From Triparma verrucosa (Eukaryota > Sar > Bolidophyceae > Parmales > Triparmaceae), in the NCBI GenBank assembly GCA_030267905.1, contig BRXX01000178.1, positions 1 through 64,000 on the forward strand: DNA of 64,000 bases, given 5' to 3'. The notes under the pieces are model-generated. The model made no database searches, had not been told where the DNA came from, and was given only the letters and a program-made list of their open reading frames with translations. The number at the start of each line of letters is the position of its first letter. Position 1 is the stretch's first letter. Positions 43,692-56,800 of the stretch are shown in pieces. The position numbers and the translations under genes are program-made.

Positions 43692-44046
43692 AATAGGTTA
43701 CAAAGTAGCAGGGAAGCAATGGTGGGTAAGTTCACGCATAGCATACCTAACAGAAATTGCCTCTTCAAAATTTCTCACCTCGGTCCGTTTGTGTTGTGGA
43801 GAGGAGGTGCCCTTGTACTCTTTGCCTTCAGCCTTCAGTTCCATTCAGCCCAGCCAGAGTCCTGGCACTGAAATTTAAAAAATACCCTGCTCTCTTTGAA
43901 GCGCGGCTGGAATAATATATCAGAGCAAACATCTGACGTTATATTACTGCAACCGTAAAGATAAATTAAATCAACCGCCCACCCCCGTGCCGTTCCTAAT
44001 CTACATTTCTTCCGAAAGCTGTTTGGCCTTTTTTACCTGACTCAAA
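43692..44046. other. Divergent intergenic region (ankyrin / enkurin)
   Basis: About 350 bp without a supported gene. It is AT-rich from about 43870 to 43970 and presumably contains both promoters. Confidence 0.45.
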
Positions 44047-45201
44047 ATGCCTTCCCATACCTCTGCTGACGCGACGTCGAAGAAGAACCTTCCCCCTCCC
44101 CCGCCCCCGCCCTCTCAAGAGCTCATTCGCTGGAAGAGGAGCACTATCCAGCACCGAAATCATTTTAATCCGCAGACAAAGTTAAATCCGGAGAGGTGTG
44201 GGCATCACAGGAAACATCATCCTGATGATTGGAGTCACCTGGGGAAGGGGGAGAAGAAGAAGACAGTCGCCAAGAAGCCTCTGCACGAAACGATTCAGAA
44301 CCTCCTCGTTGTTGAGGAAGACTTCGATCCGGTTCACCACCGCCACTGCCAGATCCAGCACCACAAGGAGGCAGAGGAACTTCAGCGTCACCTCGGTCCC
44401 CTCGATTCGCACGGTATCCCTCAGGATCCGTCCCTTCCTAAGCCTCCCATGCACAAGTCGGAGATTCCCAAGAACGCGAGAAAACCAGTGTACACCTGCG
44501 TAGGACAGTTGGGGGGTGGGAGCGGAGTTAGAGATCCGAGACAGTTTGTGAAGGCGGGTAGCGGGAGCAAAGGGCCGGTCGTCCGAGAGGTTCTCGTCAG
44601 TGAACCCGGGGAAGAGGCCGTCAAGTGGACGAGGCCGCTGCCCGCCAATTTCGTCCCTAAAATGGGCAAGCCCAAACCCGGAGCGCCCAAGAAATCTGAG
44701 GAGGAAGAAACTATGCATGGTGCGACCATACCGAAGAGGGACTTCACGAAAGAGAACAAGGGCGGAGCTGTGAAAGTCGTGCAGAAAAAGAAGAGCGAAG
44801 TTCCGAAGACCTTGGAGCTGGGGTCCATGCCAAAGTATTTGGAGGACAGGAGAGCCAAGGAGAGGTTCGAGTTTGCCAAGAGTGAGACGGAGAGAATCGA
44901 ACGCAGAACCGAAAGGAAACAGCAGAGGAGACTCGAGAGGAGGCAGAGACGAGAACTTCTGGAGGCCCTGACTGAACGGAGGCAGCACGTTTACGTGCTG
45001 ATGAACAAGATGGTTAACGCTAGCGAGGCGAAGAGGAGAAGGTTGGAGGTCGAGCTAACATATCTGGATAAGGACATCGAGAGATTAGAAGGTTCAGGAG
45101 TCATCCTAATCTCTGACGAAAAGAAGAAGGAGAGGGAAAGAAGGAGGGAGGCGAGAAGCGAGGCCATGAGCGAAGCTTCAGAGCGTAGAAGTAAGAACTG
45201 A
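44047..45201 (+). CDS. ENKUR: Enkurin-domain axonemal protein
   Basis: Single exon, 384 aa, longer than animal enkurin (about 256). The C-terminal part (about 260-355) fits the enkurin domain: LGSMPKYLEDRRAKE, a highly basic helix (RRLERRQRRELLEALTERR), then MVNASEAKRRRLEVELTYLDKDIERLE. Enkurin is a microtubule inner protein of motile cilia and an adaptor linking to calmodulin and Ca2+ channels in sperm. The N-terminal 60% is disordered: PPPPPPP near residue 16 (a possible SH3-type ligand), His-rich segments (HHRKHH, HHRHCQIQHH), and multiple Lys clusters. It sits within a block of flagellar genes. Confidence 0.85.
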   Translation: MPSHTSADATSKKNLPPPPPPPSQELIRWKRSTIQHRNHFNPQTKLNPERCGHHRKHHPDDWSHLGKGEKKKTVAKKPLHETIQNLLVVEEDFDPVHHRHCQIQHHKEAEELQRHLGPLDSHGIPQDPSLPKPPMHKSEIPKNARKPVYTCVGQLGGGSGVRDPRQFVKAGSGSKGPVVREVLVSEPGEEAVKWTRPLPANFVPKMGKPKPGAPKKSEEEETMHGATIPKRDFTKENKGGAVKVVQKKKSEVPKTLELGSMPKYLEDRRAKERFEFAKSETERIERRTERKQQRRLERRQRRELLEALTERRQHVYVLMNKMVNASEAKRRRLEVELTYLDKDIERLEGSGVILISDEKKKERERRREARSEAMSEASERRSKN

Positions 45202-45373
45202 CCGCTTTGAGTTTTCCTTGAACACAAAGGCGTAGATGTTTATATTTATAGTCATTTTTTTACCCCGTGTCAATCTTCTTATCCCCATCCACACACACAC
45301 GCCACACTCCTATCCTGAACACAACTCCCACTACTCCATTTCTATCTCTCTGATGGCTACTATTCGTTTTCTT

Positions 45374-47261
45374 TTAAATTGCAGGCGAGTCGTTACCGAC
45401 CACATTGCTATTCTGCTCGTCCTCCTCCTCAACGACGAGGTGCTCTTGCTCCTCCTCCTTTACGAGCTGTGTAAACATTACCACGAACTCGTTGAACTCA
45501 ATCGTTCCGTTCTTATCGGTATCGGCCTCGGCCACCATTGAATTGAGGACATCTTCGGACGGGAATTTACCGCAGTTATTCATGACTGTTTTGAGCTCTA
45601 CAGCTTCGATGCTACCGTCTCCGTTCTCGTCAAACTTCGAGAACTCCGCCTTCAGTTCTGTAACGGCGTCCTCGCCCAGAAGTTCCAGAACGTTCTCTGC
45701 TGCGGGTGGCCCACCGTCCGCCTCTTCATTGAGTTTATTGCTAACCTTTGTGAGACTCTCAATCAGCATCTTCATCTTGGTGGCCGCCATGACGGCCTTG
45801 ATTGTGCCCTTGAGTTTTCGTCGAGCGTTGAACTTCTTGATCTCGTCAATAGTTCCGTGAAGGTCGTGACTCTGCAGCTCGCCATCTGACATATCGTGGA
45901 TCCAAGGGTGGTTTAATGCATCCTTTGCGGTCATCCTCTTCTCGTGGTCCACGGTGAGCATCCTAGTGATGAGGTCCTTCGCCTCCTTGGAGACGACGTC
46001 CCAGTATTCGGGGTGAAACACGAAGTCTCCAGATTTTATCTTTTTGTAAAGTTGTGTCTGGTTATCGTCATGGAAAGGAGGGTATCCTCCCAAAAGGATG
46101 TAGGTAATGACACCGATACTCCACATATCCACCGCAAGCCCGTACTTGTCCCCCTTGAGGATCTCCGGGGCGACGTACCCCGGGGTTCCGCACTGTGTCG
46201 AAAGAGACAGGTTTCCCTTCACCCGCTTTGCAAAGCCAAAGTCAGCGAGACGAATATCACTATCGTTGTCTTTATTCTGGAGCAGGAGGTTCTCCGGCTT
46301 CAAATCGCGGTGAACAATATTTCTATCGTGCATGTAGCAAATGGCATCGAGGAGGATCTTAACTAAGTCGCGAGCCTCTTTCTCGCTGTAGAATGACTTC
46401 TGAACGATTCTATCGAAGAGCTCGCCCCCGCTCATTACTTCCATTACTAGGTAATAATTTTCAGGCTGGGGAAGGGGGGGGGGGTTGGATTGGATTTGGA
46501 TGGAAAGGGTGAGCGTGCTGCAAGCTTCCAAATTACCAGTTGCCTCCTTTCTTCATCTCACCTCCTCGAAGAATTCGTGCATATGAATAATATTTGGGTG
46601 AGATATCTGTTTTAGAATGCTAACCTCGTCCTTCAGAGCATCAATCTCATCAGGAGGTAAGGTCTTCCTTTTGATGCACTTCACTGCCACGGCTACTCCT
46701 GTTTCTTTGTCGAGGGCCTGCTTGACCGTAGAAAAGGAACCAGAACCTAATTCGACTCCAAAATCGTATTTGTCAAGGAAGCCTGTGGACGATTCAGGGA
46801 AAAGCTTGTCGACTTCTGCAACGACCTGCGAGAGCAAAAGGGAGAGAAAAGAAAGAGAAGTGGATCAGATCAGCAGCAGCAGCAGTAAGGAAATGCAAAC
46901 AAAAATTGAAGGGGGTGAGATACTTGGGGGGGGGGGGCGGGGGGGCGGCGTGGAGGCCGGAAAAATCAGCCGACGCCGACGAGGCGCGCATTCCCACGTG
47001 CTAAAGAAGACCACTTACCTCCTCATCTGGCCCACAGTCTGCCGCTGCTTTAATGCTTTCGATCTCCTTCTCCGGAACAGGATCCGATCTGGCTTTATTT
47101 CCCTGAACGACTTCTGGTTTGATTATTTCCGATACTTTTTCGGCAGGCGGGGGGGGGGCTGCGGGAGGGGGCTGGGGGGTAGTTGTAGGGGACTGGGGAC
47201 TGGACGGGGAGGGTGAAATGGTTTTTGAGGCATCCGCTGGCTGAGACCCGCAGTTCCCCAT
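45374..47261 (-). CDS. Calcium-dependent protein kinase (CDPK-like), N-myristoylated
   Basis: Three exons: 47261-47019, 46825-46562, 46465-45374 (1599 nt, 532 aa). MGNCGSQ is a strong N-myristoylation site with an adjacent Cys for palmitoylation, pointing to membrane anchoring. A Pro/Ser-rich linker leads to the kinase domain (about 98-355): LGSGSFSTVKQA, VAVKCIK, VHRDLKPENLLL, ADFGFAKR, GTPGYVAPEIL. An autoinhibitory/CaM-like helix region (KGTIKAVMAATKMKM) follows. Then come two EF-hands: DENGDGSIEAVE at about 443 and DTDKNGTIEFNE at about 481. Classical CDPKs have four EF-hands, so this is a two-hand version. Intron 1 has a poly-G tract (about 46926-46945). Confidence 0.93.
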
Positions 47262-47873
47262 TTGACGAACAGCTCGGGGGGGTGGAGAGATCTATTTTTT
47301 AGCCAGAGTTTTATCAAAAATCGGTGGAGACGTCTTGGGAGGCTGTATTGAAGCTTTTGTGGTGAAAAATGATCTGAACTGATTTGCCAGCAGTTGGCTG
47401 AAACCCCCACCACACCAAGGGGTGAAAACACATTGTCAAGCTAAATAATGTCCCTTTGGGTAGGTACATAGTCATAACTCGAGTTTGGCGATTTGTACCA
47501 CAATTACTTGACGTAGGTGGTTTGGCTTCTCCCCCTGCAGGAAATGTCCGATTTGTTTTCGCCTGGCGGCTTCGCAAGAGTCGCAAGTGTAACCCAAATT
47601 TAGCTTGGGCGCGGGAGTAACGGATGAATCCGTTAGGGTTACGACTGCTCCGATATAGATTGTTTGAATTTCACCTGTGTGTGTATTGAATGTATTAATA
47701 TGATGAAAACTTAAATCAGTTTGTAGCTAAATCTCCTACCCTGGTAATGGCTTTTTACTTTTTACAACATTCCCCCCTCTCCTCAACACCCACCCAACCC
47801 CCCGCCCCCGCCCACCCCACACACTCTCTCTCTCATCTATATCTCTATTCTATTATTAATTTAAGTTTGTTTT
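47262..47873. other. Intergenic region between CDPK and dynein genes
   Basis: The CDPK promoter side plus the 3' flank of the dynein gene. No ORF with codon character, tRNA or repeat is evident apart from a (C)n-rich stretch at about 47780-47830. Confidence 0.45.
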
Positions 47874-50800
47874 CTAATCAGTCAAGTTGCACAGTGCCGC
47901 GACTCCGTAGAGCACCCATGTGTCTGGTTCGACGTCTGTTGGGAACTCGACGGCAACGACGAAGTTTGTACTCATGCCAGTTGTGCTCAGTACTCCTTGC
48001 CTCACGCTTGTTTTGTAAACTGGGCAGGCGTAGTCGGTATCGGCGCACTTGTGGTTGACAGCAGGCTGGAAATGAATGCAGGGCAACAGTTGGAACATGG
48101 TTCCGTTGTCGCTCGGCGCCAGGAGCCACCTGTCGAAGTCCCACTTGGCTCCCTCCAGGTATAGCCCGTGGACATAAATTCCGTCGTCCGGCCCCTCCTC
48201 GAAAGACGAAGGGTCCTCGTGCAGAATTTCGAACTTGAAAGTCAAGGTGTCGATGGCCACTTGGTACTTTCGCGCGTAAGTCTGTAGGGTTCCGGTCATG
48301 AAGCCCTGCGGGAAGAAGAAGACGGGCAGGGGGAATGCCACCGGCTGGCCGTTGATGAGCCAGCCCCTGAAGAATTCAACGCGAAGGATCAGGTCCTTCA
48401 CCCAGCTTCCGAGACTCTTCAAAGTCGCAAAGGAAACTTTCTTGAAATTGGTAGGAACCTGGTTCGTCATGAACGAGCCGTACATGCTGTCTAACTCCCC
48501 GCTCATAACGATCAAGCCGTTAATGGCCTTCTTCAGGTCCTTCAATGCGATGCCCATGGTCCTCAGGAGCCTGTTGAATTTGATCATCTCCTGCTGCAAC
48601 ACAATCGCGAGACTGTTGAGCAAGCCGTTCGGCTGGACAATGAACGTGGTCTCTCCGGCTTCTTCCTCGTCCAAGATGGCAGGGAGCTGCGCCTCGATAC
48701 TGTCGGCCATCTCGGTGACAATCTCGTCGGCGCTCTTTCCGCCTCCGCCCCCTCCCTCCCGAGGCTGGAGCGACAGCAGGGTCGACATCAGGATCAAAGA
48801 CTCGTCACGATTAAACGCGGTGTTGGCGTTCTGGTGCATGCCGAACACTTCCGGGTTGTCGTCGTCAGGAAGCTTGCTCAGGTAAGTTTTGACACCGTCC
48901 AAAGGTCCGGCGGGAGGGCTGTAGTAATCTCCTGAAACCGAGAACTTGTAAGAATCGTCCAGCACCTCCCTTCGGATGAACTTGGCCAGAATACTCATGA
49001 GACACCTCCTGTCCCAGTCGTCCGTCACACGGCCGCCATAGTTGATGTGGCCGGTAACAAAGACCAACGCGTCCCAAGGAATCGTGTCCATGGTGTCCAA
49101 GAAGCGTCTCAAAATGGCGATACTCGTCACCAGGTCGGACTCGTCGAATCCATACCTGATGTTCCAGCCCAGAGGACCGAATTTTCTCCTCTCCTGAACA
49201 TTGGCGTGGAAGAAGGCCAGAGCCGTGATCAGCTTTTTCCACTGGTCCGGCATCTGGCAGGTATCCCATTCCTCGTCCTTGACCAAGGTGTTGAAGACTC
49301 CTCTCACGTTGGCCTTGACTCCCTTCGGCGGCTCGTTGGTCATCTTGACGCCACTCTGCAGGACTGACACGGGGAAGTACGCGGCGGGGCTACTCGTCAA
49401 GAAGAGCCTGAAGTTGGGGTGGTTCTTCTCCTCGTTCTCCTTCAACTCAAAGACCAGGCTTTCCAAGTCGCCCATCCAACTCTTGGCAAGCATGCAGTTC
49501 TGCAAAAGAACCCAATTGCCGTTCAGGCAGCCATCCTTGACTAAGCTCTTGGCGTAATCGCCCTGCCCCTGACCCAAACTGACTAATTGCAGGGTGTCGG
49601 CATAGCCCTGCTCCTTAGCGAACCTCAGGAGAGTTCCAGTGGGGTCGGCTCCCTTGCTCAGGATGAAGATGCAGGGAACGCTGTTGGTCAAGTCTTTGGC
49701 AATATCGGCCATGGTGGCCATGGGTGCAACACTGAACTCCTTTCCGATCTGCTCGGCAACGAACGTCTGGACGGCGCCCATCAGCTTGTCCTCCTTCAGG
49801 CACTTGAGGAGGATCAATCTCTTGAAGCTGTTCAAGGAGGCCTCGAGCTTTTCGTCGGGAAGCTTGGTTTTGAACGGGTTGTCGGCGTTCCTCCAAGTCG
49901 TCCACGCGTCCCAGTTCCCGGTGAGGGAATCGATGAGGCCCTGAAAGGGCATGCACATGTCGTCCTGGTCCTCGTTCTCGATGACCCTCGTTTGGACGGC
50001 GTAGAGCAAGTCCCACTGCTGCTCCGAAATTTGATCGGGGCTGGGGTTCTTGGCCTGCTCGGTCCTGTCCACAACTCCAGCCCCGCGCATGAACAGACCC
50101 CACTCGTCGGCCATTATGTCGTTGCGGTGCTTCAAGATGGCGAAGCATATCAAAGAGCTAAATAAGAGCTTGTGCCTCTCGAAGAGTCCTCTGCAGATGT
50201 TGCAGTAAATTGTGTACGTGGCGTAGTTGATCAAGTTTTCGAGCCTAGTCTCCACGTCGTCGTGCTTCTCGCTTTCAATGATGCACTTGGTGAATAAGCT
50301 CTGGTAGTAGTCAAGACTGTACTGGTACATGGGGTCGATGTTGGCCATGTCGCTGATGATGAAGTACACGATACTTCCCCTCGTCGCTGCGCGCCTGTAG
50401 ACCTCCCTAGCCTCATTGATACTTATGTTGGTCTCCTCGCTCTCCTTCACCCTGCTCTTGATGATGTTACTCGTGACCTTACTGGTACCGAGCGTGCTGA
50501 TGAGCTGCTCGTTGTCCAGAATATTTCCGGTGGCAGAACTCAAGTCGTGCAGAATCGCAGCCTCCAAGTCCGCGAGCTTCTTCTGGTCCTCGGCCATGCT
50601 CAGGAGCAAGTGCACCTTCTGCTTTTCGATGTCCTCCCTCTCCAGCTTCACGACATCTCCAAGGAGTTGGTCCTCCAGACCGTCCATGGTGACAGTGAAG
50701 TTGATGACGGTGACCTTGATGCAAATCTCGGGCAAGTAGTGAGGGTTGGGCATCTTACTCGTCATGTACAGCTTGAAGTTCTCATCGTAGTCTACGTCTG

Positions 50801-53800
50801 AGTCGCCAAGCCTGATCAAAAGCCTGGACCCCTGCTTGTACGTTGCACGCTGCAGTACGGGCTCCAAACTTGGCTCTAGGGTCTCCCTGACGTCCTCGAT
50901 TAACAACGGAGTTCCGTTCCTGATGGCCCTCTCCACCGCAATAAGCAACCTGGGGTTGTTCATAGTACTTATGGCAACCTTCGCGCTCTCCTCCATCTTT
51001 CTGATCCACTTATTGGCCTGTCCCTGCGGATCGATCATCAACGGCCACCTCCTGGCCTTGGTGGCCAATATGGCGGAGTCCGCCGACACATCGTCGGTGG
51101 GCAGGGAGAAGTTCTGCCATTCCCTGATCTGTGTGGGCGCAACCATTGTGTTTGCGACGGTGAATTTTTCACCGCAAGGGATTTTGTTGGTCGCAATTCC
51201 TTCGTTCCAGTGAGAGATCAAGTTGGCCCTGTAAGTTCCCGTGAAAGGACCATAGTAACTAACGGCGGCACAGGCGAGGAAGGTATCTCCGATCAGCGTA
51301 GTCCTTTCTTGCCCCAACGTGAGGACGCTCTCTCTCCATCTGACTCCCTCGTCGGCCAAACCGCCCGTAAGCTTCTCGGCGCGATCGAGGCGCTTCTCGG
51401 TCAAATCGCTCTGCGCCTCCAATTCCTCCTTCTCGGCAACCGTCTGGGCGCACAAGACGTTGAGGCTCTCGACCCTGTCCACTACCTCCTTCAAAGTGGC
51501 CTGCTTCTCAGCGAGAAGCTTGTTGGCGGCATCCATCTTGGCGCTCATTTCGGCCAACAGCAATTTCTTGGGCTCAACGTCCTTCGCAACATCGGCGTAC
51601 ACGCTCATGGCGTGACACCACATGCACAGTCCGGTCGCGGCCTTACTAACCCTCTGCACCTTCTCGACCTGCATCTCCTCCAAAACTAAAATTTTCCTCA
51701 ATTTGACCAAGAGCTTTTGCGGAATGTTGTCCTTGTCGTACTCCTTCATGTCTGGGATGAAGGTGGACCTTGCCAGCACCTTCTTGGCCGAATCCCAGTC
51801 CGTCTTCTCCTCGAACATGATGCAGATGCCCTCCATGACCGTCTTCACGGCTGGGGGCGGGTTGGCGAAGTTCTTCACCTCAGTGATATCGGCCTTCGTC
51901 AGACTGTCGAGGGCTTTGACCGCGCTCTCGAGGGCGGGCAGAGCCTTGTCAAGGTCCTTCTGCGCGTCCACCTGGATAGCTTGAACCTCGGCCGCCTGTT
52001 TTCCCACGATGGCTTCTTCCTTCTCGACCTTCTCCTTGACCGCGTTGGCCTCGGCGGTATCGACGGCGACCTTCTTCAAGAGCTCCTCCGCGGCAACAGT
52101 CTTTTCTTCCAGGATAGGGGCGAGTTCGATGAGCTCTTCTTTCAAGGAGTTTACAATGCCCTCGGTCTCGTCCAGCTTCGCGACTCCGATCTCCATGCGC
52201 TCCTTCTTCTCGTCCACCTTCGCCTGGTTGGTGTGGAGCATCTCGGTGAAGAGCGCGATCAAGTCAAGGTAACTCTTGGGCGTCGTGTAAACCTTTCTCC
52301 TAAGCTCCGAGAAGAACTTGTCACTGAACTCCGACACGCTGCTGTGGACAGTCTGGCACATCTGAATGAGTCCATTCTTGACCTCCTCCATGCCAGCGGG
52401 CATCTCCATGTCTACAAGCAAGTGGCTGGCGACGGACACCAGCGCGTTGGCGGGCCACGGGTGGAACCAGTCGATGGTACAGCAGTTGATCAGAGCAGGG
52501 AAGTTGCGGCATCGGACCCTCAAAGATTCGCCGACCGGACTCATTCCCAAGACAATGTGCAGATTTTCCTTGACGAGCTGAACGAATGTGAGGAAGCAGT
52601 TCTCCCTAGTCTCGATGATGCCCATGGCCTTGCAGACGGGCGCCATGTCGTTGCACACCTTATCGAGCTCGTCCTGCGGGAAGAGGTTGGGCACTTCTCC
52701 CGCGTTGAGGACGTTGTTAATGTCCTCGAGCATCGTCTCGTCGACGATCTGTGTGTCCGTGAAGAGCCAGGTGGTGGGCTTGCCCTTGATGGCGGCATTG
52801 ATCATCATCTCCTTGATGTCCTCCCTGAACTCGGCGATGCCGTAGCCGCGAGAAATCTCGATCTGCTTGCAATCGTAGCCGGAGATAAAGGAGGCGATGC
52901 GGACAGTGCTCTGCTTTCCACTTCCTCCAACGCCCACCAGCATGGCATTACCGCGGGGCTGCTTCAGAATACGTGAGAGTCTGCAAACGTGCTCGATAGC
53001 ATCGGAGAAGAAAACGAGGTTCATACTGGTAGGGAACTCGCTATTGTACTCTTCGAGGCCGTCCTCCAATATCTTGCTGAGCTTCTTGGAATCCTTGGTG
53101 AACTCGTACAGCTTCTTCTCTGCTCCAACCTTGAGGAAGTCACAAAAGATTTTTAGACCAGACTCGAACTGAGCTTCGACGTCGGTACTCGACCTGAGGT
53201 AACGGCTCATGAGCTCCACCGTCTTGTTCTTGAACCACTCCTGGTCGGACTTGTTGATCAACCTGTCGTAAAAGACACGGCTGGTCTCGTGGACCCAGAG
53301 CTCGGTGAAAGTTTCTGAATCCGGGCACCTCGAGCTGGTGATCATGAGGATGCCCTGGAACACCTTGCTAATATCACGAAGGTTGAAGGTGTAGTGAAAC
53401 CTCGCAGGAGTAGGGAGAAGGTCCTTGGAGATGCTCTCGTACATTTCCATGGTAGAGAGGACGGCCCCCTTCGTGAGATCTACGACTCCCTTGTCGAACT
53501 TCGCAACGTGAGCGGACAGAATCGAAGTGAAGATGAGCTCAAGAGCGTTGTTGCTAGCTGGGGGGATGCACAGCACGTTGTGGTGGCGAGTGAAGCGAGG
53601 GGTGACCTCGCTTCTGCCGCCTCCGGGCGGGGCAGCACAAGAGAAAAGGGTAGTGTCGACGACATCCTTCCAGAAGAGCTTGTCACGGTCGTAGAAACCC
53701 TTGTGGTCGAGGTACTGCCTCAGCAGCTCGACGGGGGGCTGCGCTCCATAAGTCTCGACGATGGGCATATTGACATCGTCGACGAAGATGACGAGCTTCT

Positions 53801-56800
53801 TGTTGGACGGGGCGCCAAGCAAGTTCTTCCTCTTCTTCTCCATCTTGGCCTCAATGGACGACTGCACCACGAGGGAAGAAGTCTGAGCGGAGTAGTTGAT
53901 AGGGATGCTGTTGAGGCCCATGCCTCCAGCTTCTTTGAGAGGCTGGAGCTCCTTAAAGAGCGTGGTCACGATCGTGGTCTTTCCTGTTCCGGTGACTCCG
54001 GTAATGAAGACGGGCTTGTTCACCTCGAGGAGGCTCTTCATCACGTAGCTGAAGCGAACGGTGTCCGGGGTGGGGACTACCATCTCGAAGTAGCTCATTC
54101 CCGGAGTGGCGACGAAGGGAGGCACGATCTTACTCCAGTTCACAAACTCGTTGTCCTTGAGGTCAACAAAGTAGTCATAGACCATGTCAGTAGGCGGAAG
54201 CCTAATGTCGAGGCCGTTCTCGTCAAAGCAATCGCGGATGAAGGAGTCGAACATACCCCAGTACTCAGCCCCGATCGAAACGCCGAAGGACCAAACAAGA
54301 CAGAAGGCAAAGCATTTCTCGCACTGAGAGGTGAGCTTCGCCATGTCGCCGGCGAAGTCGGCTCCCTTCTCTTGGGTGAAGAGACTCTGGAATAGAATCG
54401 TGAGAGAGGTGACCAGGTTGATGTCGACGCACTTCACGGGTTCCTTGCAGTTCTTGCGCTGGTACTTGAGCACAAGCGGAATGAACTTCTCTATGAGACC
54501 AAACAGATGTTTCTTAATCTCGTCGGGCATTCCCTCGGGGGCAGTAGAGATGGGGCCCCACAGCCACGACTGAACGTATGGGATGAAGCCGAGGTCGGAG
54601 GGGGTCATGTAGACAACTCCGATGCGGGAAACTGTGGCGGGCGAGGCCGTGGACAGGTCCATCACCTCGAAAAGGCACTTCATCTCCTGCTTGAGCTTGA
54701 TGCGCTCTCCGTTCGCAAGGCAAAGAGTCATGTTGTCGTCGAGGACCGTGTTCATGTTCTCGATCCAAAGCGCGTCGATGGGGCCGTCAAAGACGGTCCA
54801 GCGGCGATCGGGGCCAGTCTCCCCTACACACCTACGCATCATGGTGGAGGCGAGGCCGTCGTGCCACTCCTGGGTGAGCTCGTTGAACTCTCCGTACAGC
54901 TCTCCCATGGTGATGCACTTGGGATTGAGCACCTGGAAGTGGACCCTGTCAAAGAGAGGGTTGGCCGAGCCAGCTTCGCGAAGGGACGTCATAATATTAG
55001 CCAGCAGGCGGTAACAAGAAGTTTTACCAGAGCCGGTGGGGCCGACAAGGGTCGCGCCGAAACGGATGTTGAAGATGTCGAACATTTGAATGATCTTGTT
55101 CATGAACTTGTCCACCTTCTGCAAGCCAGCCTTCTCGATCTCCTCGTGCATTGTGACAGCAAACTCGCCGTAGTCGTTGTCCGGGATAGACACTCCCGGG
55201 AAGAGATCGAGGACGATCGCTCCGAAGAGGGGAAGGTCGTCGGCAAGGAACTTGGGCACGTTGGAGTCACGGAGGGCACGGATGAGGACGAGGTCCTCTG
55301 AGAGGTCGGGGTTCCCACGCTTAAGGCCTCCCGCCATGACAAGCACGGACTTGACAGCTCGGAGGCCGTAGTCGTAGTGGGGCTGCTGAGAGAGCTGCTC
55401 GGAGCAAAGAATGTAAAGCTTGCACATCTTTCTGGATAGCGTCTTGGCGTCTCCGAATCCCTCCGCGAAAAGCATGATCTCGGCGATCAGGGCGTAGTTG
55501 GGGACCATCATTGACACGGGGCGGAAGCAGACTTGGAGGTTGTCCGGGAGCTCGGTGCGTCCGGCATAGCCTGGGTTCATCGTGATGATAACGTGGTGGT
55601 CCTTGAGGACAATTTGGACTCCCATGAAGTTGATGGAGGACTTGCTCGCAATGCGGCCCTCGCGGAGCACCACCATCTGCTGGGCGACCACGGAAAGCAC
55701 CTCAATGTCAATACGGTTGAACTCGTCCAGGCACGTCCATCCACCGGACTGGGCGAGACCGCGGAAAAGCTTGCCCATCATTTTGTAATCAATCTGGTCG
55801 GAGCAGTTGAACACGACGCAGTTGATGGCGAGGGCCTTCGCAAGATCCTTGGAACTCTCGGTCTTGCCCGTTCCTGCGGGGCCGGCGGGCGCGGCTCCTA
55901 GCTTGAGGCCATAGGAACCGGTGAGGGTGAGCCAACAGCGATCAGTGAGGGGGGTAATTACGAGACGGGAGGTCGCTCCCATGTACTCGTATCCGTACAG
56001 GAGAATTGCGTCGGAGTGATGGACGACGGGAGAGACCTCGTCCTGGTCAGCCTTCCAATAATAACGGAGCTGCACCTGCCAGGTAAAGTCTCCCGTGTCC
56101 TCGACGCCCTGGTCAATAAGCTCGTCAATAATATCACGGGCGTGGACGTCAGTGGTGACGAGGGCCACGATGGTCTTGCGCTGGAGCTTGGTGAGGTCGC
56201 CTCGGATCTTGATGATAAGGTCGTTGAGGTCGGACTTGTACAGTACGGACCAGTCTCGCATGGCAGACTTGGGGTCGTCGGCGGAGAGAGCGCGCTCAGT
56301 GTCACGGGCCCAGGTCATCTGGGCCACAGTCGCAACAACCTGACCAGGGTGCACAAGGATCCACTCCTTTCTAATCTTCTCGTCGTAGTCGAGAAGACCT
56401 GCCTTCATCTTCTCGTGGAGGGAGAACTTCATTCTGTTCTCGACGTTGGTAAGCCAAGTCTCAACTGAACCTCTTGCACGAAGGTTGGTACCTAGCTCGA
56501 CCTTCTCTCCCTCTTGGGAGTTCATGGCAATGATGTTTCCATCCTCAGCTCCGACTCCGAAATCGAGAGTGACGATGTTGTCGAAGCACTTCCTGAGGTG
56601 AGGCTGGACCGCCTGTGGGTCCTTAGCCTGGGAGAGGATCTCAAGGAGCTCGTCGTTCGACAAGAAGTAGAAGCGAGGGAAAGCCGCGCGCTTGGTCTCG
56701 AGATACTCCTCTAAGTTCTTCTGGATTTTGTCAAGGGCGACGTTGTGCGAGACAAAGGTTTCCTTGCGGTCCTTGTACGTTCCAGCGGCGAGAGCGTTAG

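Noticed and set aside
51717..54395. Two plus-strand open frames of 419 and 333 codons
   Set aside because: Both lie antisense inside the dynein heavy chain motor region and show the composition expected of a shadow frame.
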